From Novosphingobium piscinae (lineage in GTDB: Bacteria > Pseudomonadota > Alphaproteobacteria > Sphingomonadales > Sphingomonadaceae), in the NCBI RefSeq assembly GCF_014230355.1, contig NZ_JACLAX010000010.1, positions 1 to 64,000 of the forward strand: a stretch of 64,000 nucleotides of DNA, given 5' to 3'. The notes under the pieces were generated by a model, which saw only the letters and a program-made list of their open reading frames with translations, was not told the DNA's origin and did not search any database. The position numbers and the translations under genes were made by a program. Positions 23,954-35,645 of this stretch are shown here, piece after piece (the stretch's first letter is position 1; every line of letters begins with the position of its first letter).

Positions 23954-24733
23954 ATGCAGCCCACGCTATATCTCTCGCATGGCTCGCCCATGCTGCTGCT
24001 GCAGGACAGCCCGGCGCGCCGGTTCCTGGCAGACCTGGCCGGCGCGCTCGCGCGGCCTGCGGCGATCGTCGTGGTTTCGGCGCATTGGGAGACCGCCGTG
24101 CCGTCGGTCAGCGCGAATGCGGTCAATGCCACGATCCATGACTTCTCGGGGTTTCCGGCCCCGCTCTATGATCTGCGCTATCCCGCCCCCGGGGCGCCGG
24201 ACCTGGCCGAGCGCATCGCCGACCTGATCGGCGCCGCCGGCCTGCGCGCCCACGTTGCCGCGGGGCGCGGGCTCGATCACGGGGCCTGGGTGCCGCTCCT
24301 GCTGGCCTGGCCCGATCACGCGATCCCGGTGCTGCAGCTTTCCGTCCAGAGCGCGCTGGGCCCGGGCCACCACCTCCAGCTCGGCCAGGCGCTGAGGGCC
24401 CTGCGCCGCGAGAACGTGCTGGTGCTCGGCTCGGGCAGCTTCACCCACAACCTTGGTGCCTTGCAGCGCGGGGCCGGGCCCGAGACCGCGCCGCCCGACT
24501 GGGTGCGCGACTTCGCCGACTGGATGGATGCGGCGATCCTCGGCGGGCGCACCTGCGACCTGCTGTCCTACCGCCGGCTCGCGCCGCATGCCGCCGCCAA
24601 CCATCCCACCGACGAGCACCTGCTGCCGCTGTTCGTGGCGCTGGGGGCGGCCGGCCCTGGCGCCACGGCCACCCGTCTGCACCAGTCCACCGACCTGGGG
24701 GTGCTGCGCATGGATTCCTATCGCTTCGATTGA
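23954..24733 (+). CDS. Class III extradiol dioxygenase, DODA/YgiD-type
   Basis: A 259-residue protein of the LigB superfamily. Metal-ligand segments are visible: the N-terminal LYLSHGSPMLLLQD (His), VVVSAHWE (His), GLDHGAWVPLLLAWPD (His, catalytic region) and GSGSFTHNLG. This is the pattern of the DODA-type family (YgiD/4,5-DOPA dioxygenase-like), which opens catechol rings using a single divalent metal. The natural substrate cannot be told from sequence. It is 28 nt before the azoreductase gene and divergent from a LysR gene, which suggests a small aromatic/quinone-responsive unit. Confidence 0.88.
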   Translation: MQPTLYLSHGSPMLLLQDSPARRFLADLAGALARPAAIVVVSAHWETAVPSVSANAVNATIHDFSGFPAPLYDLRYPAPGAPDLAERIADLIGAAGLRAHVAAGRGLDHGAWVPLLLAWPDHAIPVLQLSVQSALGPGHHLQLGQALRALRRENVLVLGSGSFTHNLGALQRGAGPETAPPDWVRDFADWMDAAILGGRTCDLLSYRRLAPHAAANHPTDEHLLPLFVALGAAGPGATATRLHQSTDLGVLRMDSYRFD

Positions 24734-24761
24734 CCCTCCCTCATCAGAAAGGACCCCGACC

Positions 24762-25349
24762 ATGACCAAGATTCTCGTACTGCGCACCGCCGCGACCGGC
24801 GCCGCCTCGGTCAGCAACGCGCTGATCGACGCCTACCTTGCCGCCCATCCCGGGGCCGAGGTGGTCGAGCGCGATCTCGACGCCGACCCCGTGCCGCATG
24901 TAACCTCGGCCAGCCTTGCCGGGATCGGCCGCGCTGCGCCCGAAGGTGCCGAGTTCGCTGCAGCCCGCGCGCTGCAGGACCAGCTGATCGGCGAGGTTTT
25001 CGCGGCCGACCTGCTGCTGATCGGCCTGCCGCTGTACAACTTCGGCATGCCCTCGACGCTCAAGGCCTGGTTTGATTACGTCGCCCGTGCCGGAACGACG
25101 TTCCACTACACGGCAACGGGACCGGAAGGTCTGGTCAAGGGCAAGCGGGCGATCCTCGCCCAGTCGCGCGCCGGCAAGTACGATGATGCCGCCGGGTTCC
25201 CCTTCGCCGTCGCTCACGCGAAGGGCCTGCTCGGCTTCATCGGCGTGACCGACGTGACCGTGGTGACCGCCGAGGGCCTGGCCTTCGGGCCCGAGGCAGC
25301 CGAGGCGGCGATCACCGCGGCCAAGGCGGAAATCGCCGCGCTCGCCTGA
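24762..25349 (+). CDS. azoR: FMN-dependent NADH:quinone oxidoreductase / azoreductase
   Basis: A 195-residue flavodoxin-like protein with the AzoR core: N-terminal ILVLRTAATGAASVSNALID (FMN phosphate region), PLYNFGMPSTLKAWFDYVAR (flavin-binding and family signature) and LVKGKRAILAQSRAGKY. It reduces quinones and azo bonds with NAD(P)H. The ATG at 24762 has AAGGA 9 nt upstream; the frame is open upstream but that part overlaps the dioxygenase gene in another frame. It probably protects from quinones formed alongside the dioxygenase reaction (inference). Confidence 0.88.
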   Translation: MTKILVLRTAATGAASVSNALIDAYLAAHPGAEVVERDLDADPVPHVTSASLAGIGRAAPEGAEFAAARALQDQLIGEVFAADLLLIGLPLYNFGMPSTLKAWFDYVARAGTTFHYTATGPEGLVKGKRAILAQSRAGKYDDAAGFPFAVAHAKGLLGFIGVTDVTVVTAEGLAFGPEAAEAAITAAKAEIAALA

Positions 25350-25372
25350 GCCGCAACCCGCGCCGCCGCCGC

Positions 25373-26662
25373 TCAGTCGGCGGCGGCGTCCGCGACCCAG
25401 TCCTGCGGCAGCTTGCGTCCGGCGAGAGCCAGCAGGGCGGCGCTGACCAGATAGAGCGCCAGTCCGCAGAGCATCGAGTAGCGCAGCGATTCGGCGCCGT
25501 AGACCGGGGCCAGCGCACGCGACAGGGCGCCCAGCGCATAGATCCCGCCGCCCAGTCCGATCAGGTTGTTGATCAGCAGGAAACAGGCCGAGGCCGTGGC
25601 CCGCTCGGCCGGGCGGACGAGATGCTGGACCGCCGAGAGCACCGGGCCGAGCCAGACATAGGCCAGGGCCTGTGGCACCAGAAACAGGACGAAGGCGAGC
25701 ATCGTGCTCGAGGTGTAGAGCCCAGCGCCGTAGAGCGGTGTGGCGGCCACGAAGGCCATCGCTGGCACCCAGGCGAAGTAGCCGCGGTGGCGCTGTCCGA
25801 GGCGGTCGGCGATCCACCCGCCGAGCAGCATGCCGGCGGTCCCGCCGAGCAGCAGGATCGCCCCGATGAACCAGGCGGTCTCGATCAGGGTGAGCCCGAA
25901 GGAGCGCTGCAGCAAGGACGGCAGCCAGAAGGCAACCCCGTAGCCGAGCATCGAGCTGGCCGCTGCGCCGAAGGAGAGAAGCCAGAACGAGGGCTTGCGC
26001 GCGAGCCCGCTGGCCACGCGGCGGAAGCCCGGGGCGGCGACGCCTTCCGGAGTGGGCCGCGGACGGACGGGATCGCGGACCACCAGCTTGAACAGGGGGG
26101 CGAGCACCAGTCCGGCACAGCCCACCGCCAGGAAGGCGGCGCGCCAGTCGACCCGGGTGGCGATGTAGCCGCCGGCCAGGACGCCCAGCGCCGAGCCGAG
26201 CGGAATGCCGAGCGAATAGATCGACAGCGCGAAGGCGCGGCGCTCGGAGGGGAAATGGTCGGCGATCACGGCATAGGACGGCGCCACCCCGCCGGCCTCG
26301 CCGATCCCCACGCCGAGCCGCGCGAGGAAGATCTGCCAGAAACCCTGGGCCAGACCGCACAGCGCGGTGAACAGGCTCCACAGCGCCAGCGCACCGGTTA
26401 TCACCCAGGAGCGGCTGGTGCGATCGGCAAGCCAGGCCAGTGGTACGCCCAGGGTTGAGTAAAGCAGGGCGAAGGCTAGTCCGCCAAGCAGGCCCATCTG
26501 CGCATCGTCCAGCCCCAGTTCGGCCTGGATCGGGGCGGCGAGGATCGAGAGGATCTGGCGGTCGACGAAGTTGAACACGTAGACCGCCAGCAGCATGGCC
26601 AGCACTAGCCCGGGACGCGTCGGCGCCCGGGGCGGCGCGCCGGGCGCGGGGTCAACCGGCAT
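25373..26662 (-). CDS. MFS transporter
   Basis: A protein of about 429 residues with 12 predicted membrane helices in two halves. The first half starts VLAMLLAVYVFNFVDRQILSIL and carries the loop motif PLAWLADRTSRSWVI, close to the MFS G-x-x-x-D-R-x-G-R signature; RLGVGIGEAGGVAPSYAVIAD follows. This is the spinster-like/aromatic-acid-type sphingomonad MFS pattern seen beside TonB receptors. Its ATG (26662) overlaps the end of the upstream hydrolase gene by 11 nt, so it is the third gene of the receptor-hydrolase-MFS operon. Substrate unknown. Confidence 0.87.
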   Translation of the reverse strand: MPVDPAPGAPPRAPTRPGLVLAMLLAVYVFNFVDRQILSILAAPIQAELGLDDAQMGLLGGLAFALLYSTLGVPLAWLADRTSRSWVITGALALWSLFTALCGLAQGFWQIFLARLGVGIGEAGGVAPSYAVIADHFPSERRAFALSIYSLGIPLGSALGVLAGGYIATRVDWRAAFLAVGCAGLVLAPLFKLVVRDPVRPRPTPEGVAAPGFRRVASGLARKPSFWLLSFGAAASSMLGYGVAFWLPSLLQRSFGLTLIETAWFIGAILLLGGTAGMLLGGWIADRLGQRHRGYFAWVPAMAFVAATPLYGAGLYTSSTMLAFVLFLVPQALAYVWLGPVLSAVQHLVRPAERATASACFLLINNLIGLGGGIYALGALSRALAPVYGAESLRYSMLCGLALYLVSAALLALAGRKLPQDWVADAAAD

Positions 26663-27512
26663 GCGCCGCGAGGAACAGGCGCAGCGGCTCCAGTGCCGCC
26701 GGTTCGTCAAGGATCGGGGCATGGCCCACGCGCGGCACCTCGGCTTGCTGGAACACGCCGGGATGGCGTCGGCCCATTTCTGCCACCGTCTCACGCGAGA
26801 GCAAGTCCGACAGCGCGCCGCGGATCACTAGCACCGGCGTCTCGGCAAGCCCGTCCCACAGCGGCCATAGATCCGGCGGCACGGTGCTCGGCTGGGCTCC
26901 GCGGATGCCCTGGGCGATCTGCGGATCGTAGGCGAAGGCGATGGTGCCGTCCGACGTCACGGTGCAGGTGCGGCGGGCGAAGGCCAGCCACTCGTTCGGG
27001 CCGAAATCGGGAAAGGCCGCGGCGTTGATCGCGCGGCAGCGCGCCGCCGCCTCGTCCCAGCTGGCGATCGGCCCGCCCGGTCCGACATAGCCCTGGATCC
27101 GCGCGATCCCCGCCGGATCGAGTACCGGGCCCACATCGTTGAGTACCATGCACCGCAGCGCACCTGGCCGCAGCGCGGCCATAACCATCGCGATCAGCCC
27201 ACCCATCGAGGTGCCGACCACACCGACCACGCCATGGCCCAGACCGTCGAGCAGGGCGAACATGTCGGCGGCGTAGACGTCGGGGCGGTAACGGGCCGGG
27301 TCGGGATCCCAGGCGGACAGGCCGCGGCCGCGCTGGTCGGGCACGATCAGCCGGTAATGGCCGTCCAGCGCTGCGGCGAGAGGCTCGAAATCGGCGGCGT
27401 TGCGCGTCAGCCCGTGCATCAGCAGCAGCGGCGGACCCTCACCGGGATAAAGCCGCGCAGCCAGGTCGAGCTGCCCGCAGGCGCTGCGGTAGCGATGGAC
27501 GCGGTAGTCCAT
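26652..27512 (-). CDS. Alpha/beta-fold hydrolase
   Basis: A 286-residue hydrolase with oxyanion/lid start LLLMHGLTRNAADFEPLA, nucleophile elbow GVVGTSMGGLIAMV (Ser), catalytic Asp in VIRGALSDLLS and His in VPRVGHAPILDEP. No signal peptide, so cytoplasmic. It lies between a TonB receptor (55 nt upstream) and an MFS transporter, so it most likely hydrolyses the ester or amide taken up by these carriers. The exact substrate is unknown. Confidence 0.9.
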   Translation of the reverse strand: MDYRVHRYRSACGQLDLAARLYPGEGPPLLLMHGLTRNAADFEPLAAALDGHYRLIVPDQRGRGLSAWDPDPARYRPDVYAADMFALLDGLGHGVVGVVGTSMGGLIAMVMAALRPGALRCMVLNDVGPVLDPAGIARIQGYVGPGGPIASWDEAAARCRAINAAAFPDFGPNEWLAFARRTCTVTSDGTIAFAYDPQIAQGIRGAQPSTVPPDLWPLWDGLAETPVLVIRGALSDLLSRETVAEMGRRHPGVFQQAEVPRVGHAPILDEPAALEPLRLFLAAHAG

Positions 27513-27567
27513 GGGGATCTCCCGTGGCGCCGGGCGGAGACCAGTATCTCCGCCCGGCCTGACCTGG

Positions 27568-29937
<2,370 letters not shown>

Positions 29938-29981
29938 CCCTATGCTCCCATCTGAACCTTATGGGACACGGCTACCTCAAT

Positions 29982-30004
29982 ATGAAAGTCGGTTCAACTT
30001 TCAT
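29982..30004. promoter_or_regulatory. TetR-type operator
   Basis: ATGAAAGT (29982-29989) and ACTTTCAT (29997-30004) are perfect 8-bp inverted arms with a 7-nt spacer, centred between the TonB-receptor start (29937) and the TetR start (30044). Placement suggests that the TetR protein represses both directions. Confidence 0.7.
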
Positions 30005-30043
30005 TATTTGCCAATACCGGCGGTTCCCGGTAGCTGTGGCGCA

Positions 30044-30664
30044 ATGAACACAGGTCCAGACCCTGCCCCGCCGCCCGGGGATCGCGTTCCGCGCACCGAC
30101 CGGGGCCGCAAGACCCTGCGCAAGCTGCTCGACGCCGCGGCGATTGAATTCGGCGAGAAGGGTTTCCACGAGACCTCGATCACCGGCATCACCCGGCGCG
30201 CCGGAACCGCGCTGGGCAGTTTCTACACCTACTTCGAATCGAAAGAGGAGATCTTCCAGGCGCTGGTCCGCGACCTGTCAGGCCGGGTGCGCGACGCGGC
30301 GCGGCAGGCCCCGTCACCGGGCGGAGATTCCTTTGCGGTGGAGCGCGCCGCGCTCGCAGCGTTCCTGCGCTTTGCGCGCGAGCACAAGGAGATCTACCGG
30401 ATCATCGACGAGGCCGAGTTCGTCGACCCGGCCAGCTTTCGCCGCCACTACGAGACTACCGCCGGACGCATCCACGAACGGCTGGCCGCGGGGATGGCGC
30501 GGGGGGATTTCCGTTCTGATCTCAGCGAGGCCCATGCCTGGGCAATCATGGGGATGAACGTGTTTCTCGGGCTGCGCTACGTGGTGTGGAGCGAAGACCT
30601 GGCCGCCGAGGAGATCGCTGCCCTGGCCAACGGTCTGCTGCGCCAGGGCATCGCCGCCGGCTGA
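30044..30664 (+). CDS. TetR-family transcriptional regulator
   Basis: A 206-residue protein with the TetR DNA-binding domain at about 20-70 (RKTLRKLLDAAAIEFGEKGF, HETSITGITRRAGTALGSFY, TYFESKEEIFQALV) and an all-helical ligand domain. ATG 30044 is chosen since the residues upstream do not fit the family. It is divergent from the TonB receptor operon with an inverted repeat in between, so it is its likely repressor. Confidence 0.92.
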   Translation: MNTGPDPAPPPGDRVPRTDRGRKTLRKLLDAAAIEFGEKGFHETSITGITRRAGTALGSFYTYFESKEEIFQALVRDLSGRVRDAARQAPSPGGDSFAVERAALAAFLRFAREHKEIYRIIDEAEFVDPASFRRHYETTAGRIHERLAAGMARGDFRSDLSEAHAWAIMGMNVFLGLRYVVWSEDLAAEEIAALANGLLRQGIAAG

Positions 30665-30676
30665 ATCGCTGACCGG

Positions 30677-31543
30677 CTAGGCACCACGCTCCAGGGCGGC
30701 CACGATATGTTGGGCCAGGCGGTGGGCTGTAGCCGACAGGCCGGGGGCCTCGATCAGCGCGATCTCGGTATCGTAGAGCGGGGGCAGGGCCGGATCGTCG
30801 GTGATCGCGGTGAGATAGGGCGGCACCATCTCGCGCGGGAGCACCGTGATGCCCAGCCCGGCGTTCACGGCTGACTGGCTGCCCGCCAGGCTGGTCGAGG
30901 TGTAGGCGATCCGCCAGGTCCGCCCGGTTGCCTCGAGCGCTTCGACCGCGCGCTTGCGATAGACACAAGGCTCGGGTGAGACGACCAGCGGAACGCAAGC
31001 CTGCCCGGCCACGGCGAGCTGATCGCGCGCCACCCAGACCAGCGGCTCGCGCCAGACCCGCACGCCTTCGAGCGGGGCCGAAGGCTCGCGCTTGACCAGC
31101 ACCAGGTCGAAAGCGCCGCCATGGAAGCGGTCGAGCAGGTTCAGGGTCAGGTCGCAGGTCACCTCGAGCTCGACCAGCGGGTGGGCCTTGGCAAAGGCAG
31201 ACAGCACCGTCGGCAGATGGGCCGTGGCGAAATCCTCAGGTACGCCCAGTCGGACCCGGCCGGTCATGTCCGGCTCGAACAGCTCGGCGATGGCGGCGTC
31301 GTTGAGGCGCAGCAGCTGGCGTGCGGGCCCGAGCAGCCGCTCGCCCTCGGGGGTCAGGCTGAGCGTTCGCGGGGTCCGGGCAAAAACCACCCGGCCGAGC
31401 TGGTCCTCGAGCCGCTTGACCTGGAGGCTGATGGTGGACTGGGTCCGCCCGAGGCGTTCGCCGGCGCGGGTGAAACTGCCGGTTTCGGCAATGGTGACGA
31501 AGCAGCGGAGCAGGTCGAGATCGAGCGTGCGGGTGCCGGGCAT
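30677..31543 (-). CDS. LysR-family regulator next to the DAB carbon-uptake genes
   Basis: A protein of about 288 residues. The N-terminal HTH starts LDLDLLRCFVTIAETGSFTR with recognition helix RTQSTISLQVKRLEDQLG; the effector domain starts RVRLGVPEDFATAHLPTVLS. The start could be further upstream (about 31567). It is divergent from dabB-dabA, so it probably controls them, by analogy with LysR/CbbR-type regulators of inorganic carbon genes. The TetR gene converges on it 12 nt away. Confidence 0.9.
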   Translation of the reverse strand: MPGTRTLDLDLLRCFVTIAETGSFTRAGERLGRTQSTISLQVKRLEDQLGRVVFARTPRTLSLTPEGERLLGPARQLLRLNDAAIAELFEPDMTGRVRLGVPEDFATAHLPTVLSAFAKAHPLVELEVTCDLTLNLLDRFHGGAFDLVLVKREPSAPLEGVRVWREPLVWVARDQLAVAGQACVPLVVSPEPCVYRKRAVEALEATGRTWRIAYTSTSLAGSQSAVNAGLGITVLPREMVPPYLTAITDDPALPPLYDTEIALIEAPGLSATAHRLAQHIVAALERGA

Positions 31544-31604
31544 GGCCCTGGCTCTGTCATCTACCATTTCCAATGTCAATGGCTGGTATTTTCATAACTC
31601 GTTT

Positions 31605-31616
31605 CACCAATTGGTG
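31605..31616. promoter_or_regulatory. 12-bp palindrome before dabB
   Basis: CACCAATTGGTG is perfectly self-complementary and sits 36 bp before the dabB start and 62 bp before the LysR start. Possible LysR contact site; weak evidence. Confidence 0.35.
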
Positions 31617-31652
31617 GGGTTGCGCCATCTGCCACCCTCGAAAGGGGACACC

Positions 31653-33068
31653 ATGTCGACTGCAGATAGACTTCCGACCGAACCGGCCCCGGCCGCCCTC
31701 GTGTCCGGACCCTGCCCGCACGGCACTCGGGCCGGGCGGCTGCTTGCCACCGCCCTGTGGAGCGCTTTCGCTCTGCTTGGCGCCGCCACCGCTGTGCTGC
31801 AGGGCCCGCCCGCCGGGATGACCGGGCTGGAGACCGTGATCGCCTTGCTGACGCTCTTCGTCGCCGCGATCGTGACCACCTTCTCGCTGCGCTACATGCG
31901 CGCCGATCGTCGCCCCGGGCGCTACTTCACGCAGGTCGGCCTGCTGGTCGGCAGCGTGCTGCTGTTCGCCCTTGCCGGCAACGTGATCGTGCTGGCTGCC
32001 GGCTGGGTGGCGAGTGGTCTCCTGCTGGCGCAACTGGTCGGCCATGAGGCGGCCTGGAGCGAGGCGCGTGCCGCAGCGAGCCGCTCCCTGCGGACTTTCG
32101 CGCTGGGCGATGCGGCGTTCCTCGCGGCCCTGGCCCTGCTGGCCAGCGCTGCGGGCACTATCCGGATCGACGCCATTGTGGCCGCTGCCCCGGCGCTCCC
32201 GGCCGAGCTCACCCTCGCCGCAGCCCTGTTGCTGCTGGTCGCTGCTGCCGCGCGTTGCGCCTTGCCGCCCTTCTCCGGCTGGCTACTCTCCTCGATGACC
32301 GCTCCCACCCCGGTCTCGGCGCTGATGCACGCCGGGCTGGTCAATGCCGGCGGGTTTCTCCTGATCCGTTTCGCCCCTGTGTTCGAGGCCGCACCGCTGG
32401 CCCGGATCGTAGCCGTCGCCATTGGCCTGCTCGCCGCGCTCTACGGGGTCGGGGTGATGAGCGTGCGTCCCGACATCAAGCGCTCGCTGGCCGGTTCGAC
32501 CGTCTCGCAGATGGGCTTCATGATCATGAGCTGCGGACTGGGCGCCTATGCCGCCGCGCTCTGGCACATTGTCGCCCACGGCCTGTTCAAGGCGTGGCTG
32601 TTCCTCGGTTCGGGCTCGTCGGTTGGTACCCGCGCCGACAAGGCTGCCGGGCTGGGCAGCGCCGGTATGGTCACGATGGTGGCCACGGCCACGTTGGCGC
32701 TGGGCGCCTGGCTGACCCTCACCTCTGCGCCGGGCGGCAGCCTGGTTCCGCTGCTGCTCGGACTCGCCACGGCCCTCGCCACCCTCGCGGCCGGTTTCGG
32801 CGCGACCCTGCCGTGGCGGGCGCGGCTGGCGATCGGCAGTCTGGTCCTGGCCCTGATCGGCTTCCATGTCGCCGGGCTCACCGTGATCGAGCATCTGGTG
32901 GGCCCCGACGCTGCTGCGATCCTGCCACCCTGGGCGCTGCTTGCCCTGCTGGCCGGGTTCCTGGCCGCGTGGGTCTGGCAGCAGCATCGCCAGGCCCGGC
33001 CGCTGCCCGCAGCGCTCTACATCCACCTGCTCAATGCCGGGATCGCCCCGGCTACCCCGGAGACGTGA
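31653..33068 (+). CDS. dabB: DabB: NuoL-like proton-conducting subunit of inorganic carbon transporter
   Basis: A 471-residue NADH:quinone-oxidoreductase-subunit-5-like membrane protein with about 13 helices. It retains the proton-channel helix region CALPPFSGWLLSSMTAPTPV, SALMHAGLVNAGGFLLIRF (conserved lysine/histidine helix region) and SVRPDIKRSLAGSTVSQMGF. The gene next to it encodes DabA, which identifies it as DabB rather than a complex I part; no other nuo or mrp genes are near. DabB supplies proton flow to drive CO2 hydration by DabA. ATG 31653 has AAGGGG 6 nt upstream. Confidence 0.9.
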   Translation: MSTADRLPTEPAPAALVSGPCPHGTRAGRLLATALWSAFALLGAATAVLQGPPAGMTGLETVIALLTLFVAAIVTTFSLRYMRADRRPGRYFTQVGLLVGSVLLFALAGNVIVLAAGWVASGLLLAQLVGHEAAWSEARAAASRSLRTFALGDAAFLAALALLASAAGTIRIDAIVAAAPALPAELTLAAALLLLVAAAARCALPPFSGWLLSSMTAPTPVSALMHAGLVNAGGFLLIRFAPVFEAAPLARIVAVAIGLLAALYGVGVMSVRPDIKRSLAGSTVSQMGFMIMSCGLGAYAAALWHIVAHGLFKAWLFLGSGSSVGTRADKAAGLGSAGMVTMVATATLALGAWLTLTSAPGGSLVPLLLGLATALATLAAGFGATLPWRARLAIGSLVLALIGFHVAGLTVIEHLVGPDAAAILPPWALLALLAGFLAAWVWQQHRQARPLPAALYIHLLNAGIAPATPET

Positions 33069-33069
33069 C

Positions 33070-35634
33070 ATGAACATGATGGCCGCTCTCACCGTCCCCG
33101 ATGTGGTGCTGACCCGCACCGAGACCGCCGGGCTGGTCGCCCTTGCCGCCCGCAGCGTGCCGCCGCTCTGGCCGCTGGAAAGCGCAATCGCGGTCAATCC
33201 GCTCGCCGGCTTCGAGGACCTGCCCTTCGCCGAGGCCGTGCAACAGGCGGCGCAGCGCTTCGGTGCCCGGGAAAGCCTGCCGCTGACCGCCTGGCGCCAG
33301 CTCTATGCGGCGGGGCGGATCGACCCGCGGATGCTGCGCGATGTCGCCATCCGCGCGCTCGGGGGCAGCTATCCCGCCCATGCGGTCGTGACCCCCGGGG
33401 TGACCGCGTTGGATCTGCTCATCGCCCGCCTCACCGTGCTTGACCCGCAGCAGGCGGAGGTCGAACGCGAGGCCCTGACACCCGAGGTCGCCTTCCTCGC
33501 CAAGTGGTGCGCCGCGTTCTTCGACCAGGGCCAGGCGGCCAGTCCGATGCCGCACCGCGAGCTCGGGCTCTATCGCGCGGTCCTGGCCCTGGCCGGACAT
33601 GACCCCGACTATGCGCGGCTGACCGGCACCGCCGGAGCCCAGCTGCTGCTGACGGTGTCGCGCGATCCGCTCACCGCCATCGCCGAGGGGCTGGCCGCGC
33701 TAGGCGTGCCCGAGGGCGGCGAGGTCGGCCATCTTGCCGGACTGGTCGCGCGGCTGCCGGGCTGGGCCGGGCACATCCGCTGGCGGGCCGAGCACACCGA
33801 TCCCGCCAATGTGGCCGCCGCTCCCGGCACCATGGCCGACCTGCTGGCCCTGTGGTTGCTGCTCGAGCGGGCCGGGGCGCTGACCCCCCGTCCAGTCGCC
33901 GCGGACCCGGCGACGGCCGCAGTCCCGGCGCTGGCCGCCCACTTCGGCTGGGATGCCGCGACCCGCGACGCCGCCCTGGCCAGCGCCAGCGGGATTGTGC
34001 GGCAGGTTGCCGGGTACAGCGATGATCGCCTGGGCGGACTGTTCATGACCGCGGCTGAATGGACCTATCGCAACACCCTCGTTCCGCAGCTCGAGACCGC
34101 CGCCGCGCGGCTCGACGTCGCCGGCGCCGCGGTCGAAGCACGCCCCGATGCCCAACTGGTGTTTTGCATCGACGTGCGCTCGGAGCCGTTCCGGCGGGCG
34201 CTCGAGGCCCAGGGTTCGTACGAGACCTTCGGCTATGCCGGCTTCTTCGGGCTGCCGATCGCGCTCCATCGGCACGGTGAGGAGCGCCGCAAGCGGTTCC
34301 TGCCGGTCCTGCTCGCCCCGCAGCATGACGTGGCCGAGGCTCCGGTGCCGGGGCAGGAGGCGGCTGCCGCCAGCCTCTCGGAAGGCCTTGTCCGCGATCG
34401 TGGCACGGCCGCGCTGTTCGGGGCCGCCAAGCAGGGTACCGCGACCGCCTTCGCCACCGCCGAGGCGACCGGGCCGCTCGCCGGCCTGCTGATGGCGGCG
34501 CGCACGGTCGGCCCGCGTGCGCTCCAGCGGGTCAGCCGGGCCCTCGCGCCCGAGCGGTCAGCCGTGCTGGCGCCCACGCTCGACCGGCATCCGGGCGATT
34601 GCGCCCGGCCAGCCTTCACGCTCGAGGACAAGATCGGTTACGCCTCGGCCCTGTTCCGGCTGACCGGGCTGAAGCCGCAGACCGCCCGTCTGCTCGTGCT
34701 GGCCGGCCATGGCGGCAGCGCGGTCAACAATCCCTATGCCGCCGCGCTGGACTGTGGCGCCTGCGGGGGCCACAAGGGCGGGGCGAATGCCCGGATCCTC
34801 GCCGCGATGCTCAACGAGCCCGCGGTGCGCGAGGGCCTTGCTGCGCAGGGACTGGTATTGCCGGCCGACACGGTGGTGCTGGCCGCCGAGCACGATACGA
34901 CCACCGACACTGTGGTCCTGTTCGACCGCGACCGGGTCCCCGCCAGCCATGCCGCCGATCTCGCCGCGCTCGAGGCTGCGCTTGAACGCGCGGCTGCCGC
35001 CAATCGGGCCCGCCGCGCGCCGCTGCTCGGCCGCTCGCCGGAAGATCTGCTGACGGGTGCGGTGCACTGGGGCGAGGTCCGTCCGGAATGGGGTCTGGCG
35101 GGCAATGCCGCGTTCCTCGTCGGGCCGCGGGCCTGGACCAGCGGGATCGATCTGGCCGGCCGCGCCTTCCTGCACAGTTATGACTGGACCGCTGATGCCG
35201 ATGGCACCGCGCTGACCACGATCCTCACCGCGCCGATGGTCGTCGCGCAGTGGATCAACTGCCAGTACCTGTTCTCCACGGTCGACAACCACCGCTACGG
35301 CTCGGGCGACAAGGTCACCCAGAACGTGCTCGGCGGGATCGGGGTGATCCAGGGCAACGGCGGCGATCTGCGCATCGGTCTGCCCCGGCAGTCGCTGTTC
35401 ACCGATGCGGGCGAGGCCTACCACGTGCCGCAGCGCCTGCTCACCGTGGTCCATGCCCCGCTCGCCCGGGTCGAGGCGGTGATCACCGCGAACGAGATCC
35501 TTGGCCGGCTGTTCGGCAACGGCTGGGTCCAGCTGGTGGTGATCGATCCCGAGACCGGCCGCACGCGCTGCTGGCAGCCCCGGGCCGAACCCGACGCCGA
35601 AGGCACCGATCCGCAAGACCTGACCCTCGCCTAG
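33070..35634 (+). CDS. dabA: DabA: carbonic-anhydrase-like subunit of inorganic carbon transporter (DUF2309)
   Basis: An 854-residue protein of the DabA/UPF0753 family. The zinc-site residues known for DabA are visible: Cys and Asp in LVFCIDVRSEPFRRALE, His in VLAGHGGSAVNNPY and Cys in ALDCGACGGHKGG. It starts 1 nt after the dabB stop. In the DAB system DabA hydrates CO2 to bicarbonate in one direction, powered by the cation gradient through DabB, to accumulate inorganic carbon. In a heterotrophic phototroph this would feed anaplerotic carboxylation rather than the Calvin cycle; no cbb genes are in the window. Confidence 0.93.
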   Translation: MNMMAALTVPDVVLTRTETAGLVALAARSVPPLWPLESAIAVNPLAGFEDLPFAEAVQQAAQRFGARESLPLTAWRQLYAAGRIDPRMLRDVAIRALGGSYPAHAVVTPGVTALDLLIARLTVLDPQQAEVEREALTPEVAFLAKWCAAFFDQGQAASPMPHRELGLYRAVLALAGHDPDYARLTGTAGAQLLLTVSRDPLTAIAEGLAALGVPEGGEVGHLAGLVARLPGWAGHIRWRAEHTDPANVAAAPGTMADLLALWLLLERAGALTPRPVAADPATAAVPALAAHFGWDAATRDAALASASGIVRQVAGYSDDRLGGLFMTAAEWTYRNTLVPQLETAAARLDVAGAAVEARPDAQLVFCIDVRSEPFRRALEAQGSYETFGYAGFFGLPIALHRHGEERRKRFLPVLLAPQHDVAEAPVPGQEAAAASLSEGLVRDRGTAALFGAAKQGTATAFATAEATGPLAGLLMAARTVGPRALQRVSRALAPERSAVLAPTLDRHPGDCARPAFTLEDKIGYASALFRLTGLKPQTARLLVLAGHGGSAVNNPYAAALDCGACGGHKGGANARILAAMLNEPAVREGLAAQGLVLPADTVVLAAEHDTTTDTVVLFDRDRVPASHAADLAALEAALERAAAANRARRAPLLGRSPEDLLTGAVHWGEVRPEWGLAGNAAFLVGPRAWTSGIDLAGRAFLHSYDWTADADGTALTTILTAPMVVAQWINCQYLFSTVDNHRYGSGDKVTQNVLGGIGVIQGNGGDLRIGLPRQSLFTDAGEAYHVPQRLLTVVHAPLARVEAVITANEILGRLFGNGWVQLVVIDPETGRTRCWQPRAEPDAEGTDPQDLTLA

Positions 35635-35645
35635 GAGATTTTCGC

